Shown here in pieces: positions 22,316-30,189 of a stretch of DNA of 34,098 nt (position 1 is its first letter; each line of letters begins with the position of its first letter). The stretch is from contig NZ_SNWX01000033.1 of the NCBI RefSeq assembly GCF_004362045.1, positions 1 through 34,098 of the forward strand, written 5' to 3'. This stretch comes from Halanaerobium saccharolyticum. Lineage in GTDB: Bacteria; Bacillota; Halanaerobiia; Halanaerobiales; Halanaerobiaceae. The position numbers and the translations under genes are program-made. Under the pieces are notes generated by a model that was not told where the DNA came from, searched no databases, and saw only the letters and a program-made list of their open reading frames with translations.

Positions 22316-22945
22316 ATGTTCAAATTAGAAAAGGTTAACTTCAAGGATATTTTAAAGATTGGAGATATTAAAATTGAAAAAAATATGGTTACTGCAATTT
22401 TAGGCAGCAGTGGTGGTGGAAAGACAACTTTTTTAAAGCTGTTAAATAATATGATTACAGCCGACCGGGGAAAAATAACTTATAAAGGTCAGGATATTGA
22501 AAGTTATGATCCGGTTGCATTAAGGAGGGAAGTTGTGATGCTGCCCCAGGATCCAGAAATTTTTAAAGGGAGTATTAAAGATAATTTTAAAATCACCGAA
22601 GAAATTGCAGATAATGGTAGTTCGGAAAATTTAAGTTATAAAGAACTTTTACATAAAGTTTCATTAACCCAGGATCTGAATGATGATGCAGAGATTTTAT
22701 CGGGCGGAGAAAAACAGCGGCTGGCTTTAGCAAGGGTTATGCTGCTGGAACCGGAAGTGCTGCTCTTAGATGAACCCTCATCATCTTTAGATAAAAAAAC
22801 AGAAGAAAAAATCATAAAAATGGTAGTTGATTATGTACGCAAAAATGATAGAACGTTAATTATGGTGACCCACAGCCCAGATATTGCAGAAAAATTTGCT
22901 GACCGAATAATTAATATTGAAGCAGGTAAAATAGTGGCTGAATAA
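22316..22945 (+). CDS. fetA: ABC transporter ATPase, FetA/YbbL-like
   Basis: ATP-binding subunit of 209 residues. Walker A GSSGGGKTT (30-38), Q-loop LPQDP (76-80), signature LSGGEKQR (128-135), Walker B VLLLDEP (148-154) and MVTHSPD with the switch His. The short compact form and the UPF0014 permease 54 bases downstream match E. coli FetA (YbbL), part of an iron-export system that lowers oxidative stress. Whether the cargo here is iron is inference. GGGGGAGG about 5 bases before ATG 22316 is a strong RBS. Transcription probably starts within the upstream PadR-like remnant. Confidence 0.9.
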   Translation: MFKLEKVNFKDILKIGDIKIEKNMVTAILGSSGGGKTTFLKLLNNMITADRGKITYKGQDIESYDPVALRREVVMLPQDPEIFKGSIKDNFKITEEIADNGSSENLSYKELLHKVSLTQDLNDDAEILSGGEKQRLALARVMLLEPEVLLLDEPSSSLDKKTEEKIIKMVVDYVRKNDRTLIMVTHSPDIAEKFADRIINIEAGKIVAE

Positions 22946-22999
22946 TAGGGAGTATAATTGAAATATCAGTACAAATAAATTTAAGGAAGGAGTGAGGAT

Positions 23000-23782
23000 A
23001 TGCAGAATGATATACTTAATATTCAATTGATTCAACTTCTGTTTGCTTATATCTTTGTTTTGGTTTTACTCTTTATTGTTAAACAGAAAGAAATAGGTCA
23101 TAAAGGTGAAATTTTGCTGGCTTCAGTTAGAATGACCATTCAATTAGTTGCAGTTGGTTTTATATTAGAATATATTTTTGCCAATCAGAATCCATATTAT
23201 AGTCTGCTAATTTTATTGATTATGGAAATCTTTGCAATTTATAATATCTATGGTCGAGTTGATGGTGAGATTTCAAGGAAATTAAAAGGTATTATTGCAG
23301 CTTCAATGTTTTTGGGAACTTCGATCAGTATTTTCTTTTTTGTGCTGGCCGTAGTTGGTCTTGATCCCTGGTTTAGAGCTGACTATTTTATTCCACTTTC
23401 TGGAATGTTAATTGGAAATTCAATGACCGGTATTTCACTGGGGGTTAATCATTTAATAAATGGATTTAGAGATAATAAAGATTTAATTGAAAATTATCTA
23501 ATGCTGGGAGCAGAACCAGAAACTGCAGCTAAAGAAATAAGTAATAGAGCTTTTTATAATGCTGTACTGCCCACAATTAACTCGATGATGGGGATTGGAA
23601 TTGTATTTTTACCAGGGATGATGACCGGTCAGATTCTGGCAGGAGCTTCTCCTATAATTGCTATCAAATATCAGATTGCAATTATGATGGGTATTTTAGG
23701 AAGTGTTACTTTGACTGTGTTTTTTATGGTAAATCGGGGAGCTAAAACATTTTTTAACTCCAGAAAACAATTAAAAATTTAA
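23000..23782 (+). CDS. fetB: ABC transporter permease, FetB/YbbM (UPF0014) family
   Basis: Membrane subunit of 260 residues with about 6-7 transmembrane segments. Family features: the early RMTIQLVAVGFIL helix, the PLSGMLIGNSMTGISLGVN segment (about 132-150), the cytoplasmic ENYLMLGAEPETAAKE coupling region (about 169-185) and LPGMMTGQILAGASP near the C-terminus. Works with the FetA-like ATPase upstream. RBS AAGGAGTGAGG. No clear terminator follows before the fhs promoter region. Confidence 0.92.
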   Translation: MQNDILNIQLIQLLFAYIFVLVLLFIVKQKEIGHKGEILLASVRMTIQLVAVGFILEYIFANQNPYYSLLILLIMEIFAIYNIYGRVDGEISRKLKGIIAASMFLGTSISIFFFVLAVVGLDPWFRADYFIPLSGMLIGNSMTGISLGVNHLINGFRDNKDLIENYLMLGAEPETAAKEISNRAFYNAVLPTINSMMGIGIVFLPGMMTGQILAGASPIIAIKYQIAIMMGILGSVTLTVFFMVNRGAKTFFNSRKQLKI

Positions 23783-23836
23783 AAGACAAAAATTTTAAGT
23801 GAAATAAATATCAAAGCAGGAATAAATTAAATAACA

Positions 23837-23867
23837 TTGAAATATTATAATAAGTTTTAAATATAAT
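23837..23867 (+). promoter_or_regulatory. Possible fhs promoter
   Basis: TTGAAA (23837-23842) and TATAAT (23862-23867), but the spacer is 19 nt, which is longer than usual. The area is extremely AT-rich, so this is tentative. Confidence 0.35.
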
Positions 23868-23904
23868 TTAAATTTTCTAACAAATCATCTGAGGGGGAAA
23901 TATA

Positions 23905-25575
23905 GTGAAAAGTGATATTCAAATTGCTCAGGAAGCTGCAATGAAGGAAATAATAGAGATTGCTGATCAACTCGGTTTAAAAGAAGATGATCTAGAACTA
24001 TATGGCAAGTATAAGGCAAAGGTTAAACTGGATGTTTTACAAAGACTTTCCGATAATAATGAGGGTAAGCTGGTCCTGGTTACTGCTATTACACCAACTC
24101 CAGCTGGAGAGGGTAAAACTACTACTACTGTCGGGCTGGGTGAGGCTTTAAATAGAATTGGTAAAAATGCAGTAATTGCGATTAGAGAGCCTTCTTTAGG
24201 TCCGACTATGGGAATCAAAGGAGGAGCAGCTGGTGGAGGCTATGCTCAGGTGATTCCAATGGAAGATATTAATCTTCATTTTACTGGAGATATTCATGCA
24301 ATTGGTATTGCCCATAATTTACTGGCTGCAGCTATCGATAATCATATTAAGCAGGGAAATAAATTAAATATTGATCCAACCCAGATTACTTTTAAAAGAG
24401 CAGTAGATATGAATGATCGTGCTCTAAGAAATACTGTGGTTGGACTGGGAGGATCCAAAAATGGTTATCCGAGAGAAGATGGATTTTTAATCACAGTTGC
24501 TTCCGAAATTATGGCAATTTTATGTCTGGCCAATAATTTGATGGAATTGAAAGAAAAGATCGGCAAAATAGTAATTGGCTATACTTATGATGGTGATAGT
24601 GTAACTGCTCATGATTTAAAAGTTGAAGGAGCAATGACAGCCCTTTTAAAAGATGCGATTAAACCAAATCTGGTTCAAACTTTAGAAAATACTCCAGCCT
24701 TTATCCATGGAGGACCCTTTGCAAATATTGCTCACGGTTGTAATAGTGTAATGGCAACTAAATTTTCGATGAAACTTGGGGATATTACAGTTACCGAAGC
24801 AGGTTTTGGGGCTGACCTGGGTGCAGAAAAATTTTATAATATAAAATCAAGATTTGCTGATTTAAAACCTGATGCTACTGTGCTTGTTGCTACTATTAGG
24901 GCTTTGAAAATGCATGGTGGAGTTAGCCTGGATGATTTAAAAGAAGAGAATCTGGATGCTCTGGAAAAGGGTATAGAAAATTTAGAAAAACATTTAGAAA
25001 ATGTTAATAAATTTGGGGTGCCTGCAGTTGTAGCTATCAATAGATTCCCTGATGATACTGAAGCAGAATTAGAACTGGTAAGAAAAAAATGTGAAAAACT
25101 TGGTGTTAAGGTAGCTCTGTCTGAAGTCTGGGCTAAGGGTGGAGAAGGTGGAGAAGAACTTGCTAATGCAGTTGTAGATGTTCTGGAAAATAAAGAAAGT
25201 AAATTTAAATTCCTTTATGACGAAAAAGCGCCGATTAAAGATAAAATTGAAACAATTGCCGCTGAAATTTACGGGGCAGATGGGGTTGACTATAGTGATA
25301 CAGCTCAGGCTCAGATCAAAAAATTTGAAGAACAGGGCTATGCTGATATTCCAGTCTGTATGGCTAAAACTCAGAGTTCTATTTCTGATAATCCCAACCT
25401 GAAGGGGCGTCCAACTGGTTTTAGAATCAGTGTTAATCAAATTAATCTATCGGCAGGAGCCGGGTTTTTAGTTGTAATGACCGGGCCTGTATTAACAATG
25501 CCCGGCCTGCCAGAGCGGCCATCTGCAGAAGATATTGACATTGATGCTAATGGAAAAATTTCTGGATTGTTCTAA
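23905..25575 (+). CDS. fhs: Formate-tetrahydrofolate ligase
   Basis: Makes 10-formyl-THF from formate, THF and ATP, feeding purine synthesis, initiator tRNA formylation and one-carbon interconversion. At 556 residues it is the usual monofunctional bacterial enzyme. The P-loop-like [10 protein letters not shown] (63-72) is followed by [23 protein letters not shown] (about 92-114) and the folate-site-like [12 protein letters not shown]; the C-terminus has [20 protein letters not shown]. Start is GTG 23905, set by GAGGGGG at 23891-23897. The neighbouring THF-riboswitch-controlled folate transporter makes this a folate module. Confidence 0.97.
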   Translation: MKSDIQIAQEAAMKEIIEIADQLGLKEDDLELYGKYKAKVKLDVLQRLSDNNEGKLVLVTAITPTPAGEGKTTTTVGLGEALNRIGKNAVIAIREPSLGPTMGIKGGAAGGGYAQVIPMEDINLHFTGDIHAIGIAHNLLAAAIDNHIKQGNKLNIDPTQITFKRAVDMNDRALRNTVVGLGGSKNGYPREDGFLITVASEIMAILCLANNLMELKEKIGKIVIGYTYDGDSVTAHDLKVEGAMTALLKDAIKPNLVQTLENTPAFIHGGPFANIAHGCNSVMATKFSMKLGDITVTEAGFGADLGAEKFYNIKSRFADLKPDATVLVATIRALKMHGGVSLDDLKEENLDALEKGIENLEKHLENVNKFGVPAVVAINRFPDDTEAELELVRKKCEKLGVKVALSEVWAKGGEGGEELANAVVDVLENKESKFKFLYDEKAPIKDKIETIAAEIYGADGVDYSDTAQAQIKKFEEQGYADIPVCMAKTQSSISDNPNLKGRPTGFRISVNQINLSAGAGFLVVMTGPVLTMPGLPERPSAEDIDIDANGKISGLF

Positions 25576-25580
25576 ATAAC

Positions 25581-25609
25581 TTTAAAAAACTAAACAAATA
25601 GGTTATAAT
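25581..25609 (+). promoter_or_regulatory. Promoter of the riboswitch-folT transcript
   Basis: TATAAT (25604-25609) with a weak TTTAAA (25581-25586) at 17 nt. The predicted start near 25616 is about 11 bases before the riboswitch P1 stem. Confidence 0.55.
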
Positions 25610-25626
25610 AAAATTAAGATAATATA

Positions 25627-25727
25627 GTGATAGAGTAGACAGGAGGCGTAGAGTGTTCAGAGATGGGACGTTGCTCTGAAACGAAAGCTTATTTTAGCTG
25701 CGGTCTCCCTGTCGCGTCCGCTGTCAC
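25627..25727 (+). ncRNA. Tetrahydrofolate (THF) riboswitch
   Basis: The fold and conserved bases match the THF-I class. P1: GTGATAG (25627-25633) with CTGTCAC (25721-25727). P2: GACAGG-AG (25638-25645) with CTCCCTGTC (25705-25713). P3 arm: TTCAGAG (25656-25662) with CTCTGAA (25674-25680), with GGGACGTTG in its loop, then AACGAA and a small AGCT/AGCT stem. The long-range pseudoknot pairs GGACG (25666-25670) with CGTCC (25715-25719), in the class-typical GCGTCCGCT context. It precedes folT by 70 bases. Confidence 0.93.
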
Positions 25728-25750
25728 CAAAGTTTCCTCTTTCTTTGGTG
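25725..25750 (+). promoter_or_regulatory. Expression-platform hairpin downstream of the THF riboswitch
   Basis: CACCAAAG (25725-25732) pairs with CTTTGGTG (25743-25750). Its first three bases are also the last three of riboswitch P1, so the two helices compete. No T-run follows. Its loop contains CCTCTT (25736-25741), which can pair with GAGAGG (25776-25781) beside the folT Shine-Dalgarno site. Confidence 0.55.
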
Positions 25751-25796
25751 CAGATTTGAAACTATCATCTAACCAGAGAGGGGGGAGGTGGAGAAT

Positions 25797-26339
25797 ATGA
25801 AAATAAGTACAAAAAAGATTGCTTATTTATCTTTTTTAACTGCTTTAACTATTATTTTAACTAGAATCTTAAGTATCAGAATTCCAATTGCAGGAGTTGA
25901 AGGTGTAAGAATTGGTTTTGGTGCTCTGCCGATAATTTTTGCCGGTATTGCTTTTGGTCCAGTTGCCGGTGGTATTGTTGGAGCACTTGGTGATCTGCTG
26001 GGTTATTTTATTAATCCCATGGGAGCATATATGCCTCATTTTACTTTCACATCCTTTTTGACTGGATTTATTCCAGGATTCATGGTTTTTTATGTGCTCA
26101 AACGCTGTAGAACTATGCCAATAATTTTTATATCAATTGCAGTGGGACAGCTAATTTCTTCTTTGATTTTAGTACCATATTTTATAAACACTTTATTTGG
26201 CGTTCCATTTACAATTTTAATGCCGCCAAGAGTTGTCAGTCAGCTAATTAATATTCCGCTTTATGCATATTTTATTAGGCTGTTATTAAACTATGATGCT
26301 GTTAAAGTAAGAAAAATTAAAGCAGGAACAAGCTGCTAA
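25797..26339 (+). CDS. folT: Folate ECF transporter S component
   Basis: Substrate-binding membrane subunit of an energy-coupling-factor transporter, 180 residues with about 6 transmembrane helices. Family features: AYLSFLTALTIILTRILSIRIP (about 8-29) and GVEGVRIGFGALPIIFAGIAFGPVAGGIVGALGDLLGY (about 33-70), then PGAYMPHFTFT-like sequence (here PMGAYMPHFTFT). It is assigned to folate because a THF riboswitch lies directly upstream and fhs precedes that. The shared EcfA/EcfT subunits must be encoded elsewhere. ATG 25797 is spaced 8 bases from GGGGGAGG (25781-25788); GTG 25788 overlaps that RBS. Confidence 0.92.
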   Translation: MKISTKKIAYLSFLTALTIILTRILSIRIPIAGVEGVRIGFGALPIIFAGIAFGPVAGGIVGALGDLLGYFINPMGAYMPHFTFTSFLTGFIPGFMVFYVLKRCRTMPIIFISIAVGQLISSLILVPYFINTLFGVPFTILMPPRVVSQLINIPLYAYFIRLLLNYDAVKVRKIKAGTSC

Positions 26340-26356
26340 TAATTTAATAAATAACT

Positions 26357-26382
26357 AAAAGGGCCCTTTATGGGTCCTTTTT
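26357..26382 (+). terminator. Intrinsic terminator after folT
   Basis: AAAAGGGCCC pairs with GGGTCCTTTT with one G:U pair, loop TTTAT, ending in five T. Confidence 0.88.
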
Positions 26383-26397
26383 CTAGGAGAATTAGTT

Positions 26398-27237
26398 ATG
26401 AAAAATCAAAACCTTTTTAATCAGAATAAATTAAAAAATAAGCTGAAGCAGTCACTGCTTCAGAATATTTCTTTAAAACTATTTAAAAGTATAGATTCGA
26501 CCAATAATCAGGCTAAGGAATTTGTGCAGAAGAGTCGACTGCAAAAAAATGAAGGTAAGGACTTAATTATTTTTGCTGCTGATTCGCAGCTTGCAGGTCG
26601 AGGAAGAAGTGGTCACAGCTGGTTTTCCAGTGATCCGGCCAGTATAGCGGTTTCTTTTCTTTTTCAGGCAAAAAATAATATTGATCAGATCCCACAAATC
26701 ACTGCAGCCGCAGCTCTGGCTGTAAAGAAAACTTTCGATTTTTTTGATTTAAAAACAGATTTGAAATGGCCCAATGATATTTTAGTAAAGAACAAGAAAA
26801 TTTGTGGTATTTTATCAGAGTTAGTTTTTGATGCTCAAAAAGATACTTTTGTAATAATTGGCTGTGGTATTAACTTGAATAATACTACATTTAGTTCGGG
26901 AATTGAAAAAATAGCTACTTCTTATTATCTGGAAAAAGAAAAAATGATCGATAAGAATATTTTTTTAGCAAAATTGATAGAAAAAATGAATTTTTATATT
27001 AAAAAATATTTAAGCGGCAGCAGAGATAAAATACTTACAAGCTGGAAAAAAGAATTAAATTTAGTTGGTAAAAAAATAGATTTTGATTTTAAAAATGACA
27101 GTTATACGGGAGTTATTAAAGAGGTGCTTGACAGCGGTGAATTATTAGTTGTGTCTGAGAATGGGCATAACAAAAAGCTGCAGTCTGTAAACACTTCTAT
27201 AGATTATCAAAGTCTGGCTAAATATAATAATGGCTAA
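26398..27237 (+). CDS. birA: Biotin-[acetyl-CoA-carboxylase] ligase, monofunctional
   Basis: Attaches biotin through biotinyl-AMP to a Lys of biotin carrier proteins. The protein has 279 residues. Catalytic domain seen: SIDSTNNQAKE (about 31-41), GRGRSGHSWFS (about 68-78, the adenylate loop), LKWPNDI (about 120-126), KKICGILSE (about 130-138) and GCGINLN (about 155-161), then a C-terminal SH3-like domain. There is no N-terminal helix-turn-helix, so it should not act as the biotin repressor. RBS AGGAG 8 bases before ATG 26398. The following BMP-family gene starts 19 bases after this stop. Confidence 0.94.
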   Translation: MKNQNLFNQNKLKNKLKQSLLQNISLKLFKSIDSTNNQAKEFVQKSRLQKNEGKDLIIFAADSQLAGRGRSGHSWFSSDPASIAVSFLFQAKNNIDQIPQITAAAALAVKKTFDFFDLKTDLKWPNDILVKNKKICGILSELVFDAQKDTFVIIGCGINLNNTTFSSGIEKIATSYYLEKEKMIDKNIFLAKLIEKMNFYIKKYLSGSRDKILTSWKKELNLVGKKIDFDFKNDSYTGVIKEVLDSGELLVVSENGHNKKLQSVNTSIDYQSLAKYNNG

Positions 27238-27256
27238 TCGAGAAAGGACTAAAAAG

Positions 27257-28219
27257 ATGAACTATAAAGGTATACTAATAATTTTACTGTTGCTTTTAAT
27301 ATTTTCATTTTCTGTATCTGCTCAATATTTAGAGGTAGCATTAGTTAGTGATATTGGTGGCTTTGGAGACAATAGTTATAATGAACAGTTAAGAGAATCT
27401 TTAATTAAAGCTAAGCAGGATTTTAATTTGAGACTGGAGTTTAGAGAATCTGAGTTGATGACTGATTATCAGGCTAATATAAATTATTTTGCAGAAAATA
27501 AATTTGACTTAATCTGGGGTACTGGTTTTACAATGGAACAGGCAGTCAAAGAAGCTGCTCAGATGTATCCAGAAATTAATTTCGTAATATTTGACGGAAT
27601 TGTGAAGGAAGAAAATGTGATGTCCCTGACCTTTAGAGAAGAAGAAGCGGCTTTTCTGGCAGGAGTAATTGCTGCTTTAAAAACTAAAAGTTCTACTGTA
27701 GCCTTTATTGGTGGACGGGAAACCGAGATAATTAAAGGCTATCAGAGAGGTTTTAAGACAGGGGTTGAGGCTGTAAATTCAGAAGTGGAAGTAATTAACC
27801 GTTATCTGGGCAGTTTTAATGATTTTTCTACAGCAAAAAGAATAAGTGAGAAACTTGTAAGTCAAAATGTTGACCTTATTTTTTATGCTGCTGGTCCTGC
27901 CTCGAAAGGCATAATAGATACCGCTTTAGAAACAGATATTAACTTAATTTCTCTAGATGCTGGAGATATTAATTTGGCGCCGAATAATATTTTAACGGTT
28001 ATTCAGAAGAATACAGATTATATAGTGGAACAGATAATTGGAAGCTATTATAATGATAATTATGTAAATGAAATAAAAGAATATGGACTGGTCGATAATG
28101 CATTTATTTTAGCAAAAAATCAGACAGAAGATATGCTGAACCAGGAAATACTAAATAAAGTTGAAGAATATAAACAGCAGTTTATTGCTGGAGAAATAGA
28201 AATAAGGTCATCAAATTAA
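27257..28219 (+). CDS. BMP-family (PnrA/Med-like) substrate-binding protein
   Basis: Extracytoplasmic protein of 320 residues in the basic-membrane-protein family, which usually binds purine nucleosides for ABC import. Seen: a signal peptide (residues 1-22, hydrophobic run of Leu/Ile, SVSA before Q23), the family start ALVSDIGGFGDNSYNE, GTGFTMEQAV, FVIFDGI, FREEEAAFLAGVIAA and AFIGG. There is no lipobox cysteine, so it looks secreted or periplasmic and not a lipoprotein. No permease or ATPase genes accompany it; Bacillus Med is a similar orphan. ATG 27257 is set by AAAGGA at 27243-27248; an in-frame ATG at 27230 would put charged residues before the signal peptide and overlap birA. Confidence 0.88.
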   Translation: MNYKGILIILLLLLIFSFSVSAQYLEVALVSDIGGFGDNSYNEQLRESLIKAKQDFNLRLEFRESELMTDYQANINYFAENKFDLIWGTGFTMEQAVKEAAQMYPEINFVIFDGIVKEENVMSLTFREEEAAFLAGVIAALKTKSSTVAFIGGRETEIIKGYQRGFKTGVEAVNSEVEVINRYLGSFNDFSTAKRISEKLVSQNVDLIFYAAGPASKGIIDTALETDINLISLDAGDINLAPNNILTVIQKNTDYIVEQIIGSYYNDNYVNEIKEYGLVDNAFILAKNQTEDMLNQEILNKVEEYKQQFIAGEIEIRSSN

Positions 28220-28268
28220 TCAATTCAGGTCAAAACATGACTAATAGTCAAAAAAATTTTAAATCTTG

Positions 28269-28296
28269 TTGATTCTGTGATAAGATAGGATAGAAT
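28269..28296 (+). promoter_or_regulatory. Promoter of the nitronate monooxygenase-like gene
   Basis: TTGATT (28269-28274), 16-nt spacer, TAGAAT (28291-28296), about 30 bases before the TTG start. Confidence 0.6.
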
Positions 28297-28326
28297 GAAA
28301 TTAAGAATATTTTTAGGAGTGATAAA

Positions 28327-29268
28327 TTGAAGTTACCTGAATTAAAGATTGGTGATTTGACGGCTAAATTCCCTATTATCCAGGGAGGCATGGCGATTAG
28401 AGTTTCAATGGCAGAACTTGCCGCTGCTGTTGCTAATGAAGGTGGAATTGGAGTGATTGGTGCTTCCGTTATGACACCACAGGAATTAAAATCAGAAATC
28501 AAAAAGGCAAGAAAACTAAGTGATGGTATAATTGGTGTAAATATAATGTTTGCTGCTGCTGGCTTTAGTGAATTGTTGAAAGCTTCAGTAGAAGCAGGAA
28601 TAGATTGTATAATTTCGGGAGCAGGGTTTTCTCGTGATATGTTTGGGGTTGGAAAAGAATATAATACCCCGGTAATACCTATTGTTTCATCTTTGAAATT
28701 AGCTCGCATTTCTCAAAAACTGGGTGCGGCGGCTGTTGTAGTAGAAGGTGGAAATGCAGGTGGACATCTCGGTAGTGATGAATATAGTTTCGATTTAGTT
28801 AAGAAAATAACTGGGAAAGTTGATATCCCGGTGATTGGTGCTGGAGAAGTAGTTACTCCTGCTGATATTGAGTCGATGTTTGAACTGGGAGTAGATGGAG
28901 TTCAGATGGGAACAAGATTTTTGGCAAGTGAAGAGGCTTCAGTTTCCCAAAAATTTAAAGAACTCTGTGTTGAAGCTACTTCAGATGATGTTATAAAAAT
29001 TATGAGCTCTGCTGGTTATTATGCAAATGCAATAAAGACAAGCTTTTCAAAATTAATTGAAGCGGGAGAAGCTCCACCTCCGGCTAATTGTACTGACTGC
29101 TTAAAAACCTGTTCCAGAGAATTTTGTATTAAAGATGCTTTAATTAATGCTAGAGCTGGAGATATGGAAAATGGAGTTTTCTTTACCGGGGCTGGTATTG
29201 GTAAGATCAATGAAATTTTATCGACTAAAGAAATTTTCCGGCAGATCAAAGAATATTTTAGTGATTAA
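28327..29268 (+). CDS. Nitronate monooxygenase / FabK-like flavoprotein
   Basis: FMN-dependent TIM-barrel protein of 313 residues. N-terminal PIIQGGMAIRVS (about 17-28), ANEGGIGVIGAS (about 38-49), the flavin-site GGNAGGHLG (about 141-149), VIGAGEV (about 168-174) and GVQMGTRFLAS (about 189-199). The family contains nitronate monooxygenases and enoyl-ACP reductase FabK, which cannot be separated here; no fatty-acid genes are nearby. Near residues 258-272 there is a four-cysteine cluster (CTDC, then KTC and EFC), present in several clostridial relatives. Start is TTG 28327 with AGGAGTGA just upstream. It has its own promoter and a terminator downstream. Confidence 0.86.
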   Translation: MKLPELKIGDLTAKFPIIQGGMAIRVSMAELAAAVANEGGIGVIGASVMTPQELKSEIKKARKLSDGIIGVNIMFAAAGFSELLKASVEAGIDCIISGAGFSRDMFGVGKEYNTPVIPIVSSLKLARISQKLGAAAVVVEGGNAGGHLGSDEYSFDLVKKITGKVDIPVIGAGEVVTPADIESMFELGVDGVQMGTRFLASEEASVSQKFKELCVEATSDDVIKIMSSAGYYANAIKTSFSKLIEAGEAPPPANCTDCLKTCSREFCIKDALINARAGDMENGVFFTGAGIGKINEILSTKEIFRQIKEYFSD

Positions 29269-29285
29269 TTAATAACTTGATATCT

Positions 29286-29321
29286 AGCTGCAGTTTAGTT
29301 TACAATATAACTGCAGCTTTT
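29286..29321 (+). terminator. Probable terminator after the nitronate monooxygenase-like gene
   Basis: Perfect stem AGCTGCAGTT (29286-29295) with AACTGCAGCT (29309-29318), followed by a short T-run. Confidence 0.75.
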
Positions 29322-29415
29322 AAATATTTAGCTGCTTTGATCTATTTCAAGCTATATCTGTTTTTAAATTTTTAAGTCAGGCGGATTTAAATATTAATTA
29401 ATAAGGAGCAGGAAA

Positions 29416-30189
29416 ATGATTTTAACAATGGATATTGGAAATACTAATACAGTGCTGGGTTTATATCAGGGTGATGATTTAAAAACTCACTGGAGAATTT
29501 CTACGGATAGAAATAAAACTCCAGATGAATATGGAATGCTCTTTAAAAGTTTGTTTGAGTCAGCAGACATTGATAATCAGGCTGTGAACTCAATTATTAT
29601 TTCAAGTGTTGTCCCCCCAATCTTGAGAATTTTAAAGAAAACATCCTATCGTTATTTTAATGTAAATCCATTAGTTGTTGGTCCTGGTGTTAAAACAGGG
29701 ATGAATATTAAAACTGACAATCCAAAAGAGGTTGGTGCTGATCGGATTGTTAATGCGGTAGCGGCAGGCCAACTTTATGATGGTCCTCTGATAATTGTTG
29801 ACTTCGGAACTGCTACAACTTTTTGTGCGGTTTCGGAAAAGGGAGAATATCTCGGGGGATCTATAGCACCAGGAATCGGTATTTCTGCTGAGGCACTGTT
29901 TAACCAATCAGCTAAACTACCCAGAATTGAGCTGATTGGTCCTGGAAAAGCAATTGGTAAAAATACTATTGATGGAATGAAATCTGGTATAGTATACGGC
30001 TTTGTTGGTCAGGTTGAATACCTGGTTAAAAAATTCAAACAGGAGCTTTCCGAAGATGCAGTTGTTATTGCTACCGGAGGTCTGGTAAGTTTAATTGCTG
30101 CTGAAACTGATTCGATTGAGTATGTTGAACCATTTTTGACTTTAAAAGGATTAAAATATATTGCTGATATAAATGGAATGGGATCTTAA
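29416..30189 (+). CDS. coaX: Type III pantothenate kinase
   Basis: Phosphorylates pantothenate, the first step of coenzyme A synthesis; type III enzymes are insensitive to CoA feedback. The protein has 257 residues, normal for the family. ASKHA-fold motifs: MDIGNTNT (5-12), the GADR pantothenate/ATP motif (107-110), DFGTATTF (129-136) and [11 protein letters not shown] (about 147-157). AAGGAG before ATG 29416. The dusB start follows the stop codon directly. In Bacillus coaX follows ftsH; here fetAB, fhs, folT, birA and others separate them. Confidence 0.96.
   Translation: MILTMDIGNTNTVLGLYQGDDLKTHWRISTDRNKTPDEYGMLFKSLFESADIDNQAVNSIIISSVVPPILRILKKTSYRYFNVNPLVVGPGVKTGMNIKTDNPKEVGADRIVNAVAAGQLYDGPLIIVDFGTATTFCAVSEKGEYLGGSIAPGIGISAEALFNQSAKLPRIELIGPGKAIGKNTIDGMKSGIVYGFVGQVEYLVKKFKQELSEDAVVIATGGLVSLIAAETDSIEYVEPFLTLKGLKYIADINGMGS

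Noticed and set aside
25069..25440. 123-residue minus-strand frame inside fhs
   Set aside because: Lies wholly within a strongly conserved gene on the other strand; low-complexity Phe/Asn-rich product, no RBS.
25725..25750. Intrinsic terminator after the THF riboswitch
   Set aside because: The stem is good but no T-run follows, so a translational role fits better.
28238..28250. Terminator after the BMP-family gene
   Set aside because: TGACT-AAT-AGTCA is only 5 bp and is followed by A residues, not T, before four T further on.
28248..28709. 153-residue minus-strand frame over the nitronate monooxygenase-like gene
   Set aside because: Antisense shadow of conserved coding sequence, with no family features.
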